From the NCBI GenBank assembly GCA_937914725.1, contig CALDMJ010000196.1, positions 1-13,407 on the forward strand: DNA of 13,407 nucleotides. The letters are read 5' to 3'. The number at the start of each line of letters is the position of its first letter. The first letter of the stretch is position 1. A program made the position numbers and the translations under genes. Positions 1 through 6,601 of the stretch are shown piece after piece. Below the pieces are notes generated by a model. It had not been told where the DNA came from. It ran no database searches and worked only from the letters and a program-made list of their open reading frames with translations. Source of the DNA: an uncultured Clostridia bacterium. Lineage in GTDB: Bacteria; Bacillota; Clostridia; Christensenellales; UBA1242.

Positions 1-2
1 AT

Positions 3-323
3 AAAAACAGCATCATAACATTAAGTTTTAAGATTATAGAGGGTGATTATTTTATAGTTTACATATTAAATGAAGATAATGTACCAACAACTCAAATTTC
101 AGTAAATGATGGGGTAGAATTTTCCTTCAATGTAGAAAACGGGAAACAATTTACGATTTTAGTTTGTGCTGTATTTGGGCAAAGGTGTGAATATAAAGAC
201 AATAACACAAATCTTGTTACAACAGCAAACAAATTAGAATACTTAAGTGGTGTAAGTACAAACACAAGTATTACAGTAACAATATCAAGAATTAAAGAAG
301 TTAATAATTATGTTGGTATTTAA
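3..323 (+). CDS. 3' end of a putative exported beta-rich protein (partial)
   Basis: The frame is open from the left edge to a TAA at 321-323, giving 106 residues of the C-terminus; start, signal peptide and promoter lie outside the window. The sequence is rich in Val, Ile, Thr and Asn with alternating hydrophobic residues, as in beta-sandwich domains. It resembles the C-terminal domain of the protein encoded at 9081-10079. Matching stretches are 'NEDNVPTTQISVNDG' against 'MKDNVVQSQIVANNN', the shared core 'FTILV', and 'STNTSITVTIS' against 'STAQTITLEFS' near the end. By inference it is a paralogous secreted or surface protein. No known family was recognised. A strong terminator follows directly. 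The reading frame is well supported; the function is unknown. Confidence 0.7.
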   Translation, partial: KNSIITLSFKIIEGDYFIVYILNEDNVPTTQISVNDGVEFSFNVENGKQFTILVCAVFGQRCEYKDNNTNLVTTANKLEYLSGVSTNTSITVTISRIKEVNNYVGI

Positions 324-326
324 AGT

Positions 327-370
327 AAAAAACACGTATGGCAAGAGCAAATTTGCCATACGTGTTTTTT
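327..370 (+). terminator. Strong bidirectional Rho-independent terminator
   Basis: A 13-bp perfect stem (332-344 with 353-365) is flanked by A5 on the left and T5 on the right, which extend the pairing. The T-run supports termination of the plus-strand gene ending at 323. The A-run would give a T-run for minus-strand transcripts, so it could also act as a backstop for the SRP RNA/tRNA unit. Confidence 0.9.
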
Positions 371-461
371 ATAGGTTATATGTCTATTGTTAGGGTGAAG
401 TTTAGTAATATGGTTGTGTGGCAAGTGGTAGTATAACATTTATTTGGGTATGGATAAAGAA

Positions 462-496
462 TAAAAAAAGTGGACACCAGTTTCCTAATGTCCACA
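462..496 (-). terminator. Terminator of the SRP RNA - tRNA-Gly unit
   Basis: Read on the minus strand, GTGGACA (489-495) pairs with TGTCCAC (470-476) and is followed by seven T (A7 at 463-469 on the plus strand). It lies 22 nt past the CCA end of the tRNA, as expected for the end of a stable-RNA transcript. Bases 371-461 between the two terminators show nothing else recognisable. Confidence 0.88.
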
Positions 497-517
497 TTTA
501 CAAGAGAAAATATACAT

Positions 518-591
518 TGGAGCAGGTGAAGGGAATCGAACCCTCACAACAAGCTTGGGAAGCTTGTGTTCTACCACTAAACTACACCTGC
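518..591 (-). tRNA. tRNA-Gly, anticodon CCC
   Basis: Reverse-complemented, the sequence folds as a cloverleaf. The acceptor stem is GCAGGTG/CACCTGC with 7 bp, discriminator T and encoded CCA. The D arm carries TAGTGGTAGA. The anticodon stem is CAAGC/GCTTG with loop TTCCCAA, giving anticodon CCC (reads GGG, glycine). The T arm is GAGGG TTCGATT CCCTT. U73 fits bacterial tRNA-Gly. The 5' end directly abuts the 3' end of the SRP RNA, and both appear to be made from one transcript that ends at the terminator 462-496. Confidence 0.95.
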
Positions 592-862
592 AATACTGTG
601 CATCCGTCGTTGTTGTTTCTACCAAACGTAGCCCTCACTTTATCGACTCCCCCAAAGCAACCTTGTGGCACATACTAGCTCCTACTTAATGCTGCTGCGG
701 TCAGGCTCTGACATGGTTCATAGGTTAATATTGCACAAGACCTTGAGTTCAACATCGAAAAATGTTACTTGCGTAAGGCGCGAAGACCCCGAAAACGGCT
801 TTCAACCCTACTATAGCGGATTGTAGGTTGAGGGCACCGCTAGCTCCCCGTCTAGCACAGCA
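592..862 (-). ncRNA. ffs: Signal recognition particle RNA, large Gram-positive type with Alu domain
   Basis: This is the RNA scaffold of the signal recognition particle; it binds Ffh and targets membrane and secreted proteins co-translationally. On the minus strand it carries the hallmarks of the roughly 270-nt Bacillus scRNA class: the 5' Alu region GCTAGACGGGGAG...GCGGTGCCCT, the S-domain stretch ATGAACCATGTCAG, the Ffh-binding side AGCAGCATTAAGT, and a 3' strand (GCACAGT) that pairs with the 5' end (GCTGTGC). The 5' end is placed near 861-863 from the promoter spacing. The 3' end near 592-595 is set by the terminal helix and the adjoining tRNA. The apical loop of helix 8 reads GCCTGACCGC where GGAA would be usual. 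Exact ends are approximate. Confidence 0.93.
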
Positions 863-867
863 AGTGA

Positions 868-896
868 ATTATAGCATATATTTTTCTTTTTTGCAA
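868..896 (-). promoter_or_regulatory. Sigma-A promoter of the SRP RNA
   Basis: On the minus strand, TTGCAA (891-896) is followed by a 17-nt spacer and a consensus TATAAT (868-873) preceded by TGC, an extended -10. Transcription should start near 861-862, matching the start of the SRP RNA. It is the best promoter in the window along with that of secG. Confidence 0.88.
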
Positions 897-969
897 GCAA
901 TTGCCAAAACTTTTGCAAAATTGTTGCTCGCAATTGTGTTGCGTTTATGCATTTTTTTTGCCTAGAGTA

Positions 970-998
970 TTGCATTTTTTTTGAAAATGTGGTAAACT
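970..998 (+). promoter_or_regulatory. Probable promoter of the 1022-4889 gene pair
   Basis: TTGCAT (970-975), a 17-nt spacer and TAAACT (993-998) preceded by TGTGG resemble the other promoters here, for example TGTGG-TATACT upstream of 9081. The start would lie near 1005 and give a leader of about 17 nt. It diverges from the SRP RNA promoter; the cores are about 75 nt apart. The -35 box is weak. Confidence 0.55.
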
Positions 999-1021
999 AT
1001 TGTAAATTAAAGGAGATGAGT

Positions 1022-4000
1022 ATGACAACTGAAGAAATGAAAGCCAAAATGAACAGAGTGCAAAGTGGTAGAAAAGCACAAAATTTCCAAAGTTCTAAAA
1101 TGAATCTAAACAACGATGCAACACAATTCAAAGATGTTGCAAATAGCGATTTTGAAAAGCGCAGAAACAAAGAAATCAGCATTATGCAAAAGATTGTTCT
1201 CGGGAAAACGCCTGCAAACATCTTGAAAACAACAAGTGAGCGCAACGGAGCAACCGACATCACATTCACAACGCTCGATGGAAAGGTGGATACATCTAAA
1301 GCTGTTGAAAAGCAAAGAATGACCGCTGAATCATTTATCAAGACAGTTATGACAATTCGCAACCTTTCAGGGCAAAATGTAATGATTCCTGAAAGTGAGA
1401 TTGGAAAAATGGGGCTTGAACTTGCCCCATACGCAAAGCCTTTCTATGATAAAGATAACCATAAGTTCTACGAACTCAGCGTTACAAGACGTCCAAGCAG
1501 CGAAAAGGGCAAGCGTTTGAAGTTTTATGCAAACAACAAAGTTAGTCAAGCAGTTGTAGATAAACTTAATGCACCCGCAGCAAATCCTAAGGACGGAGTT
1601 GACCCAAGCGTAAAATCAGCGCTAGACATTTGCGAAAAACTTGGAGCACTTACAGGCATATCGCTTCAACCAAATGATAAGGTAAATTCATTTATGCCGT
1701 CTACACTTGGCAAAGTGTCTAAAAAAGCCAAAGACGCATTGTCAACTCTCACGCTCAATAAATGGCAATCGAAAAAGTTTGTACCGCAATCAGGCAAACT
1801 TTATATGAACACCAAAGGGATGAACGCAACTGATGTTTTGACAAATTACATCTCAGGTTGTGCGATGAGATCGTTTAACACAAATATCGACACATTTTTG
1901 AATGTCGTTAAGAGTGACCGTGGCTTCCAAAGTGGTGCAGTGAACGATAAGAATGCTAGAATTGAAGATTACAAGAAGAATTACGAACTTATTAAATATA
2001 AACTTCACAATATTTGTACAGACTTGATTGCAAGCGAAATGTGTAAATTGATTCCTGATACCTCAGCGGAAGAAAGACTTGCCTTGAGCGAAAGTTATTT
2101 GACATCCGCAATGCAAAGAATGAACGACCTCGGCAAATATCTCGACGACCCATATGTTATGAAGTTTATCTCGAAAACAGTCACCGATTCAGTTTCACGC
2201 TACAATGCAAACTTTGCTTTCTCAACGAAGCAAATTGTGGAAGCGAACTGCAAAGTATGCGGCTACAAAAATATGTTCAAAGTTGGCAATAGAGAAACAG
2301 CAATTTTTGGCGAATATGAAGTGCCATCAAATGGGGACTTCCAGTTCTCATCATTTGCTGGAAGAGAAACAAACAAAGAAGCAACCACTCCACAAACAGT
2401 AGATAATGAAAATACAACAGCAACATTTGGTGCATCATTCCAACAGCAAAATAAAAACGCCGCTTCTGTAAATTCGAATTCTACTTCGGCAGAGGACAAA
2501 GTTACAAATACTAGCAATAATGTAGAAGGGAAAACAAACGACAATGCGGAACGAGATGAAGTTGTTGTTTCTTATACTGCAGACGGTAGACGTGTTTATA
2601 ATCTTAAAGAACAAGACAATGTTATAATAAAAGGACCAGTTCAAAAAACTCTCGATGATGACTTTAATGTTGTTGAGACTGAGATTAATAAAGATAACAG
2701 TGATTTTATAGTTGATCAAAAACACAATACTTTGGCGACAGAAAACGAAAAAGATAAGTATATTTATGAAGCGCTTTCACCTGAAGGAAAAGAAATTCAC
2801 GATAAATTCCCTGAAGATTTTAAGTCGGTTTCTCCAACAAACAATGCAACCCAGTATATTTTATCTAAAAATTACCCTGACGGCACTGAGGTTGAAATTA
2901 CTGAGGAACATAAAATGATTATCGACCACAAGAACAAAGATAAATTTAGATATGAATTCTATCAAAATGGTTGGGATCGACATATGGAAGAGGAAACAGC
3001 GAGAAGACAAGCGGAAGAAACAGAAAGATTTAACAAAATGAACAAAAATTTCTCGTCAACACCTGTTGATATGCCCCCAAGCGAAAGAAGCGAAGGCAAT
3101 GAACAAGTTATGGATGAGAATATGATAAATAAAATGTTCTCAAATGTGGAACGCGGACCTGCGGTTAGGATAATTCAAGGGCAGAAAAAAGAAACAAAAA
3201 CTGAAAAAACTGACATTATGAATAGGATAATCCGCCCTGAGAGAAAAACAACAAACAATGGAGTAATAGTAGAAGAATCTTCTTCAAGTGACGGAAAAAA
3301 AATAGACGATAAAGGGAAAGAAGAAGATAAAGGGAAGGAGCATAGGGAAAGCGAAACACATAGCGAAAAACTGAATGAAAACGAAAACATCGAAAATGTA
3401 ACTCCTGTTTCAGATTTTGAAAAGGATGAAAAAGCGAAAAAAGAAAAAGAGAAAGTAGATTTTACGATTGATGAGAAGTTAGGTGAAAGTATCAAATATT
3501 ACAATGCAGCATTCGATGAAATGACACGCTCAAGCGATGTAGCGCAAAAAGATGAAGTGCCACAAAACAGTGATACTGAACCCGAAGAAGAAAAAAGCAA
3601 TCGTGAAAAACTAGAAATAGGTAATGGCATCATAAAGAAAGGCGACGGGACTGAAAAAAGCGGTATTACACCTGACCCTATTTTTAGTGGGTCAATCAAA
3701 ACATTTGGTGAAAGAACAGACGACTCAATCAAAAAGAGCCTCGCGAAATACGTTTCTGGCTTAACGGCGAAAGCGCTCAGCGAAAAGAGTTTGAACGACA
3801 AAAAGCGCGCCATTGAAAAAGCGGGAACAAGTTCCGCTGCCACTGAAAGAGCGCAAGCAATTTCAGCAAGCCAAAACGCTGTGACAATACTTTATAACAA
3901 TGCGCACAGTGGTAAAACTTCAAAGCAAGCCACCGAAATTATCGACAAAGCTAATCGCGTTGGCAACAACGCGGAAGTTATCGAAGCCGCGACTCTCAAG

Positions 4001-4585
4001 GAACTTGACAACTTTGCGGACAACGAAGTCGAAAAGGCGTTCAAAGCGTACGAAGCAAACAAAAATAATCATCCTGAATGGGGTGCTTGTAAGACACCAG
4101 CAAGTTTTATGAATTACTATTATAAAAACGTTGTTGGTGCCGAAACGAAATACGGAAATGACATTAAAAAGCAAGTCAAAATGACCTGCCGCAAAATGGA
4201 CGCAGCAGTTGCTGCCGATGTATCACTTACACGTGACGGCGCAAATTATAGAATGTATGACACAACAACATTTATTGAGAAAGATGAAAAGAGCAACTTG
4301 GCTGAACTTAATGCTTATAAAGTGCGCAAAATAGTGCCGCGCGAAAATGCAGACCCTCAACTGGAAACATTGACAGTTTATTCAGACAATGACGACTTGG
4401 TTGAGAATTCTGAGTTTGACGCACAATTCCGTGATGCATTCAAAGATGAAGAATCATTAAAAGACAATAATGGGTATATTGGAAAGGGTACTAAGGGAAT
4501 GAGTAAACCTATTGTTTTCCCAAGAAAAGTTGTTGCATTACGCAGGGCAAAAATGCTTCAAGCATCAAAAAATGATAGACAATAA
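1022..4585 (+). CDS. Large lysine/glutamate-rich cytoplasmic protein of unknown function, 1187 aa
   Basis: The family was not recognised. The frame could start at 947 or 1016, but AGGAG at 1011-1015 lies 6 nt before the ATG at 1022, and 947 lies upstream of the likely promoter, so 1022 is chosen. No signal peptide or membrane segment is visible, so the protein is probably cytoplasmic. Three parts can be seen. Residues 1-438 look folded and mixed helical, with one CxxC (NCKVCG) near the end. Residues 440-880 are a hydrophilic, low-complexity linker rich in Lys, Glu, Asn, Ser and Thr with a short DKGKE duplication. Residues 885-1187 are again folded, starting with helix-rich Ala/Lys sequence. 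Base and codon use resemble neighbouring genes, so recent transfer is not obvious. A small acidic gene follows 58 nt later and is probably co-transcribed. The architecture suggests a scaffold or two-headed protein, but that is inference. Confidence 0.85.
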   Translation: MTTEEMKAKMNRVQSGRKAQNFQSSKMNLNNDATQFKDVANSDFEKRRNKEISIMQKIVLGKTPANILKTTSERNGATDITFTTLDGKVDTSKAVEKQRMTAESFIKTVMTIRNLSGQNVMIPESEIGKMGLELAPYAKPFYDKDNHKFYELSVTRRPSSEKGKRLKFYANNKVSQAVVDKLNAPAANPKDGVDPSVKSALDICEKLGALTGISLQPNDKVNSFMPSTLGKVSKKAKDALSTLTLNKWQSKKFVPQSGKLYMNTKGMNATDVLTNYISGCAMRSFNTNIDTFLNVVKSDRGFQSGAVNDKNARIEDYKKNYELIKYKLHNICTDLIASEMCKLIPDTSAEERLALSESYLTSAMQRMNDLGKYLDDPYVMKFISKTVTDSVSRYNANFAFSTKQIVEANCKVCGYKNMFKVGNRETAIFGEYEVPSNGDFQFSSFAGRETNKEATTPQTVDNENTTATFGASFQQQNKNAASVNSNSTSAEDKVTNTSNNVEGKTNDNAERDEVVVSYTADGRRVYNLKEQDNVIIKGPVQKTLDDDFNVVETEINKDNSDFIVDQKHNTLATENEKDKYIYEALSPEGKEIHDKFPEDFKSVSPTNNATQYILSKNYPDGTEVEITEEHKMIIDHKNKDKFRYEFYQNGWDRHMEEETARRQAEETERFNKMNKNFSSTPVDMPPSERSEGNEQVMDENMINKMFSNVERGPAVRIIQGQKKETKTEKTDIMNRIIRPERKTTNNGVIVEESSSSDGKKIDDKGKEEDKGKEHRESETHSEKLNENENIENVTPVSDFEKDEKAKKEKEKVDFTIDEKLGESIKYYNAAFDEMTRSSDVAQKDEVPQNSDTEPEEEKSNREKLEIGNGIIKKGDGTEKSGITPDPIFSGSIKTFGERTDDSIKKSLAKYVSGLTAKALSEKSLNDKKRAIEKAGTSSAATERAQAISASQNAVTILYNNAHSGKTSKQATEIIDKANRVGNNAEVIEAATLKELDNFADNEVEKAFKAYEANKNNHPEWGACKTPASFMNYYYKNVVGAETKYGNDIKKQVKMTCRKMDAAVAADVSLTRDGANYRMYDTTTFIEKDEKSNLAELNAYKVRKIVPRENADPQLETLTVYSDNDDLVENSEFDAQFRDAFKDEESLKDNNGYIGKGTKGMSKPIVFPRKVVALRRAKMLQASKNDRQ

Positions 4586-4643
4586 ATTGTTAAAGAGTAA
4601 ACTTAAATTGAGTTTTTAGCAAAAAGCAGCAAAGGAGAGAAAA

Positions 4644-4889
4644 ATGAACGCAAACGACCCAAAAGTAATCGAATTGAGTTTCAAAGTTTTGGAATCAATA
4701 ATCTTGAAATGTGAAGATAAAGATTACGACGACATTATTAAAATTGCTCAAATTATGAACAAGAACGCACAGTTTGGGAACTATCCTGAAGAAGTGAAAC
4801 TTGCATATACCGAAGCAATCAACAAATTGCACACTTTGAATCAAGATCAAATCAATGATTTGCGTGAAATGCTCAAAGCGGAAGACTAA
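4644..4889 (+). CDS. Small acidic helical protein of unknown function, 81 aa
   Basis: The gene is preceded by AAAGGAG (4631-4637), 6 nt before the ATG, a strong ribosome binding site. The 81-residue product starts MNANDPKVIELSF and ends EMLKAED. It is acidic, has no signal or membrane segment, has one Cys, and its sequence suggests a bundle of three or four amphipathic helices. No family was recognised. It lies 58 nt after the 1187-residue protein with no terminator between them, and a terminator follows at 4924-4954, so the two form a probable operon. It may be a partner or regulator of the large protein; this is inference from position only. Confidence 0.8.
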   Translation: MNANDPKVIELSFKVLESIILKCEDKDYDDIIKIAQIMNKNAQFGNYPEEVKLAYTEAINKLHTLNQDQINDLREMLKAED

Positions 4890-4923
4890 TAAGTCCCCCC
4901 ACCTTGACCGCAAATATATGGAG

Positions 4924-4954
4924 GAACCGCCCAAACAGAATTGGCGGTTCTTTT
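4924..4954 (+). terminator. Terminator of the unknown gene pair
   Basis: GAACCGCC (4924-4931) pairs with GGCGGTTC (4943-4950) around an 11-nt loop, followed by TTTT. It lies 35 nt after the stop of the 81-residue protein. Confidence 0.85.
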
Positions 4955-4975
4955 GCATAAATTAATTGAAAATTT

Positions 4976-5024
4976 TTGCAAGTACTGCAAAATGTTTGAT
5001 AAAATGCGTATTTTATGGTAAAAT
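4976..5024 (+). promoter_or_regulatory. Two overlapping sigma-A promoters of the HEPN-CBS gene
   Basis: The downstream promoter has TTGATA (4996-5001), 17 nt, then TAAAAT (5019-5024) preceded by TGG. An upstream alternative has TTGCAA (4976-4981), 18 nt, then TAAAAT (5000-5005). The downstream one would start near 5031, exactly at the ribosome binding site, giving a leader of only about 11 nt. The ATG at 5015 falls within this promoter, which argues against it as a start codon. Confidence 0.6.
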
Positions 5025-5041
5025 ACTTTAGAGGAAATAGT

Positions 5042-5785
5042 ATGTATATGACTAAAAGCAATGAAGATGAAAATAGTAACGCAATGCGCTTTATAACCGC
5101 TTATAACACGATAGACAACGCCTTGCGTTCAATTTACAACTTTAAGCGCAGTATGACTTATGCCGATATGATTAGACGTGCATCAAATTTAAACTATGTC
5201 GTGAGAAAGTATGAGGATAAACTCATCGACTATGGTAGATTGCGCAACGCAATTGTGCATTCAAGTTATGAAGACGTCGTTATTGCCGAGCCGCATATTG
5301 ACGTGCTTGAAGAGTTTGAGAAAATCGCAGCACTGCTCAGCACCCCGCCAAAGGCAATATCAACAATTGCCACACGCGACGTCATCACGCTGCAAGCAAA
5401 CACGCCCGTGCGTGAAGTTTTGAAAACAATGTCAAAACGTGGGTATAAAAATATACCTATCTATGAGGATGATGCGCTCATCGGTGTTGCTAATGCGGGC
5501 AAACTTGCCGAAACACTTGGTTCAGCATTGCTTGCGTGTGAAAACTTGCAAGATTTTGTCGACGAAACATCAATTGGTGACATCTTAATGCAAACAGTGG
5601 ACGAAAACTATTACGTAATCACAAATTCCAAAGTTACAATCGAACAAATTATGGAACTATTCAACACAAACCGCAAGTTGCTTGTCATCCTCATCACGCA
5701 AAACGGCAATAATCTTGATAAACCGCTCGGCATCATCACCGTCGGGGACGTCGTCGATATGAATAAAATTCTTGATTTATATTGA
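5042..5785 (+). CDS. HEPN-like domain fused to a CBS domain pair, 247 aa
   Basis: The start at 5042 is chosen because AGAGGAAA (5030-5037) precedes it at proper spacing; the in-frame ATG at 5015 lies in the promoter. Residues about 15-95 are helical and contain YEDKLIDYGRLRNAIVHS, with R68-N69-x3-H73 matching the R-x4-H motif of HEPN domains, which often bind or cleave RNA. Residues about 101-165 and 183-245 look like two CBS modules (ISTIATRDVITLQANTPV..., then IGDILMQTVDENYYVI... ending PLGIITVGDVVDMN). CBS pairs commonly sense adenine nucleotides such as AMP or ATP. By inference this is a nucleotide-responsive regulator or ribonuclease. There is no signal peptide. The gene has its own promoter and lies 36 nt before an rRNA/tRNA pseudouridine synthase gene, so read-through is possible. 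The CBS call is firm; activity of the HEPN-like part is uncertain. Confidence 0.85.
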   Translation: MYMTKSNEDENSNAMRFITAYNTIDNALRSIYNFKRSMTYADMIRRASNLNYVVRKYEDKLIDYGRLRNAIVHSSYEDVVIAEPHIDVLEEFEKIAALLSTPPKAISTIATRDVITLQANTPVREVLKTMSKRGYKNIPIYEDDALIGVANAGKLAETLGSALLACENLQDFVDETSIGDILMQTVDENYYVITNSKVTIEQIMELFNTNRKLLVILITQNGNNLDKPLGIITVGDVVDMNKILDLY

Positions 5786-5810
5786 TAATAAAACAAAAAT
5801 ATTATAGAAT
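5782..5810 (+). promoter_or_regulatory. Possible promoter of the RluA-family gene
   Basis: TTGATA (5782-5787, overlapping the stop of the previous gene), a 17-nt spacer and TAGAAT (5805-5810) are a fair sigma-A match. The gene could equally be read from the upstream promoters, since no terminator separates it from the HEPN-CBS gene. Confidence 0.4.
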
Positions 5811-5821
5811 AAGGGAATAAA

Positions 5822-6526
5822 ATGGAAACAAAAGATTTGATTATATATGAGGACAACCACATTATGGTCGTCGTGAAACCGCAAAACATACCAACACAAG
5901 AAGATTCTAGCGGCGATGAAGATATGCTCACAATGCTGAAAAACTATATCAAAGTTCGTGACAATAAGCCCAATAATGTATATCTCGGTCTTGTCCACCG
6001 CCTCGACCGCCCAACTGGCGGCGTTATGGTTTTTGCAAAAACCAGTAAAGCGGCAAGCAGACTCTCTGAGCAAATGAAAGAAGGGGGCTTTGAAAAACGC
6101 TATGTCGCAGTTTTGAACGGCATACCAAAAGATAAGCGCGGGAAACTTGTCCACCACTTAAAAAAGGACGAATATAACAACGTTGTCAGTATTGTACCAA
6201 GTTTGACAACAGGTGCAAAACGTGCGGAACTCGATTATGAAATTTTGGATACTAAAGACAATCTCGCACTCGCGACAATCCTGCTGTACACTGGACGCGG
6301 GCACCAAATTCGCGTGCAAATGAATGCAATCAATTGCCCCGTCTATGGTGACCAAAAATATGGTGTAGGGCAAATGAAAAACAATCTCGCACTTTGGGCA
6401 TATAACCTAAAGTTTGAGCATCCAACAACAAAAGAAAGGATGAACTTTATCGTAATGCCACCCAAAGAAGAGTACCCATTCAGCGAATTTGACCTCGACC
6501 GATTTTTGAGCATCCACGTCGAATAA
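5822..6526 (+). CDS. RluA-family RNA pseudouridine synthase, 234 aa
   Basis: Enzymes of this family isomerise specific uridines to pseudouridine in rRNA or tRNA. The family motif is visible as H59-R-L-D62-RPTGG, where D62 is the catalytic aspartate. Downstream TGRGHQIRVQ matches the conserved TGRxHQIRxH motif, and PVYGDQKYG matches the usual P(I/V)xGDxxYG. At 234 residues it is short: it begins directly with the catalytic domain (YEDNHIMVVVKPQNIPTQ) and lacks the N-terminal S4 RNA-binding domain of RluC/RluD-type enzymes, as in small family members. The target base cannot be told from sequence. The start has AAGGGA upstream. A hairpin with a T-run follows at 6569-6601. Confidence 0.93.
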   Translation: METKDLIIYEDNHIMVVVKPQNIPTQEDSSGDEDMLTMLKNYIKVRDNKPNNVYLGLVHRLDRPTGGVMVFAKTSKAASRLSEQMKEGGFEKRYVAVLNGIPKDKRGKLVHHLKKDEYNNVVSIVPSLTTGAKRAELDYEILDTKDNLALATILLYTGRGHQIRVQMNAINCPVYGDQKYGVGQMKNNLALWAYNLKFEHPTTKERMNFIVMPPKEEYPFSEFDLDRFLSIHVE

Positions 6527-6532
6527 TATTTT

Positions 6533-6561
6533 TTGCATAAATGTATAACAATAGACATAAT
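6533..6561 (+). promoter_or_regulatory. Candidate sigma-A-type promoter of spoIIE
   Basis: TTGCAT (6533-6538), a 17-nt spacer and CATAAT (6556-6561) lie just after the stop of the RluA-family gene. The predicted start near 6568 coincides with the left edge of the hairpin at 6569-6596. No convincing Spo0A box was seen in the short gap. Confidence 0.45.
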
Positions 6562-6568
6562 GTATCAA

Positions 6569-6601
6569 AATACTACACATAATTTGTGATAGTATTTTTT
6601 T
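6569..6601 (+). terminator. Hairpin plus T-run directly before the spoIIE start codon
   Basis: AATACTA-CACA (6569-6579) pairs with TGTG-A-TAGTATT (6585-6596), an 11-bp stem with one bulged A and a 5-nt loop. The T-run extends to 6601 and the spoIIE ATG begins at 6602. It looks like an intrinsic terminator for the RluA-family transcript. It also occupies the place where a ribosome binding site would be. Confidence 0.65.

Noticed and set aside
418..678. 86-codon open frame on the plus strand
   Set aside because: It runs antisense through the tRNA-Gly and SRP RNA genes, has no ribosome binding site and begins between two terminators.
947..1021. Upstream in-frame start for the 1187-residue protein
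   Set aside because: It precedes the likely promoter, has no ribosome binding site and would add a Cys/Phe-rich stretch; AGGAG lies 6 nt before the ATG at 1022.
3175..3843. Long minus-strand open frames under the unknown large gene
   Set aside because: They are Ser/Phe-rich mirror images of the Lys/Glu-rich coding strand, with no start signals; typical shadow frames.
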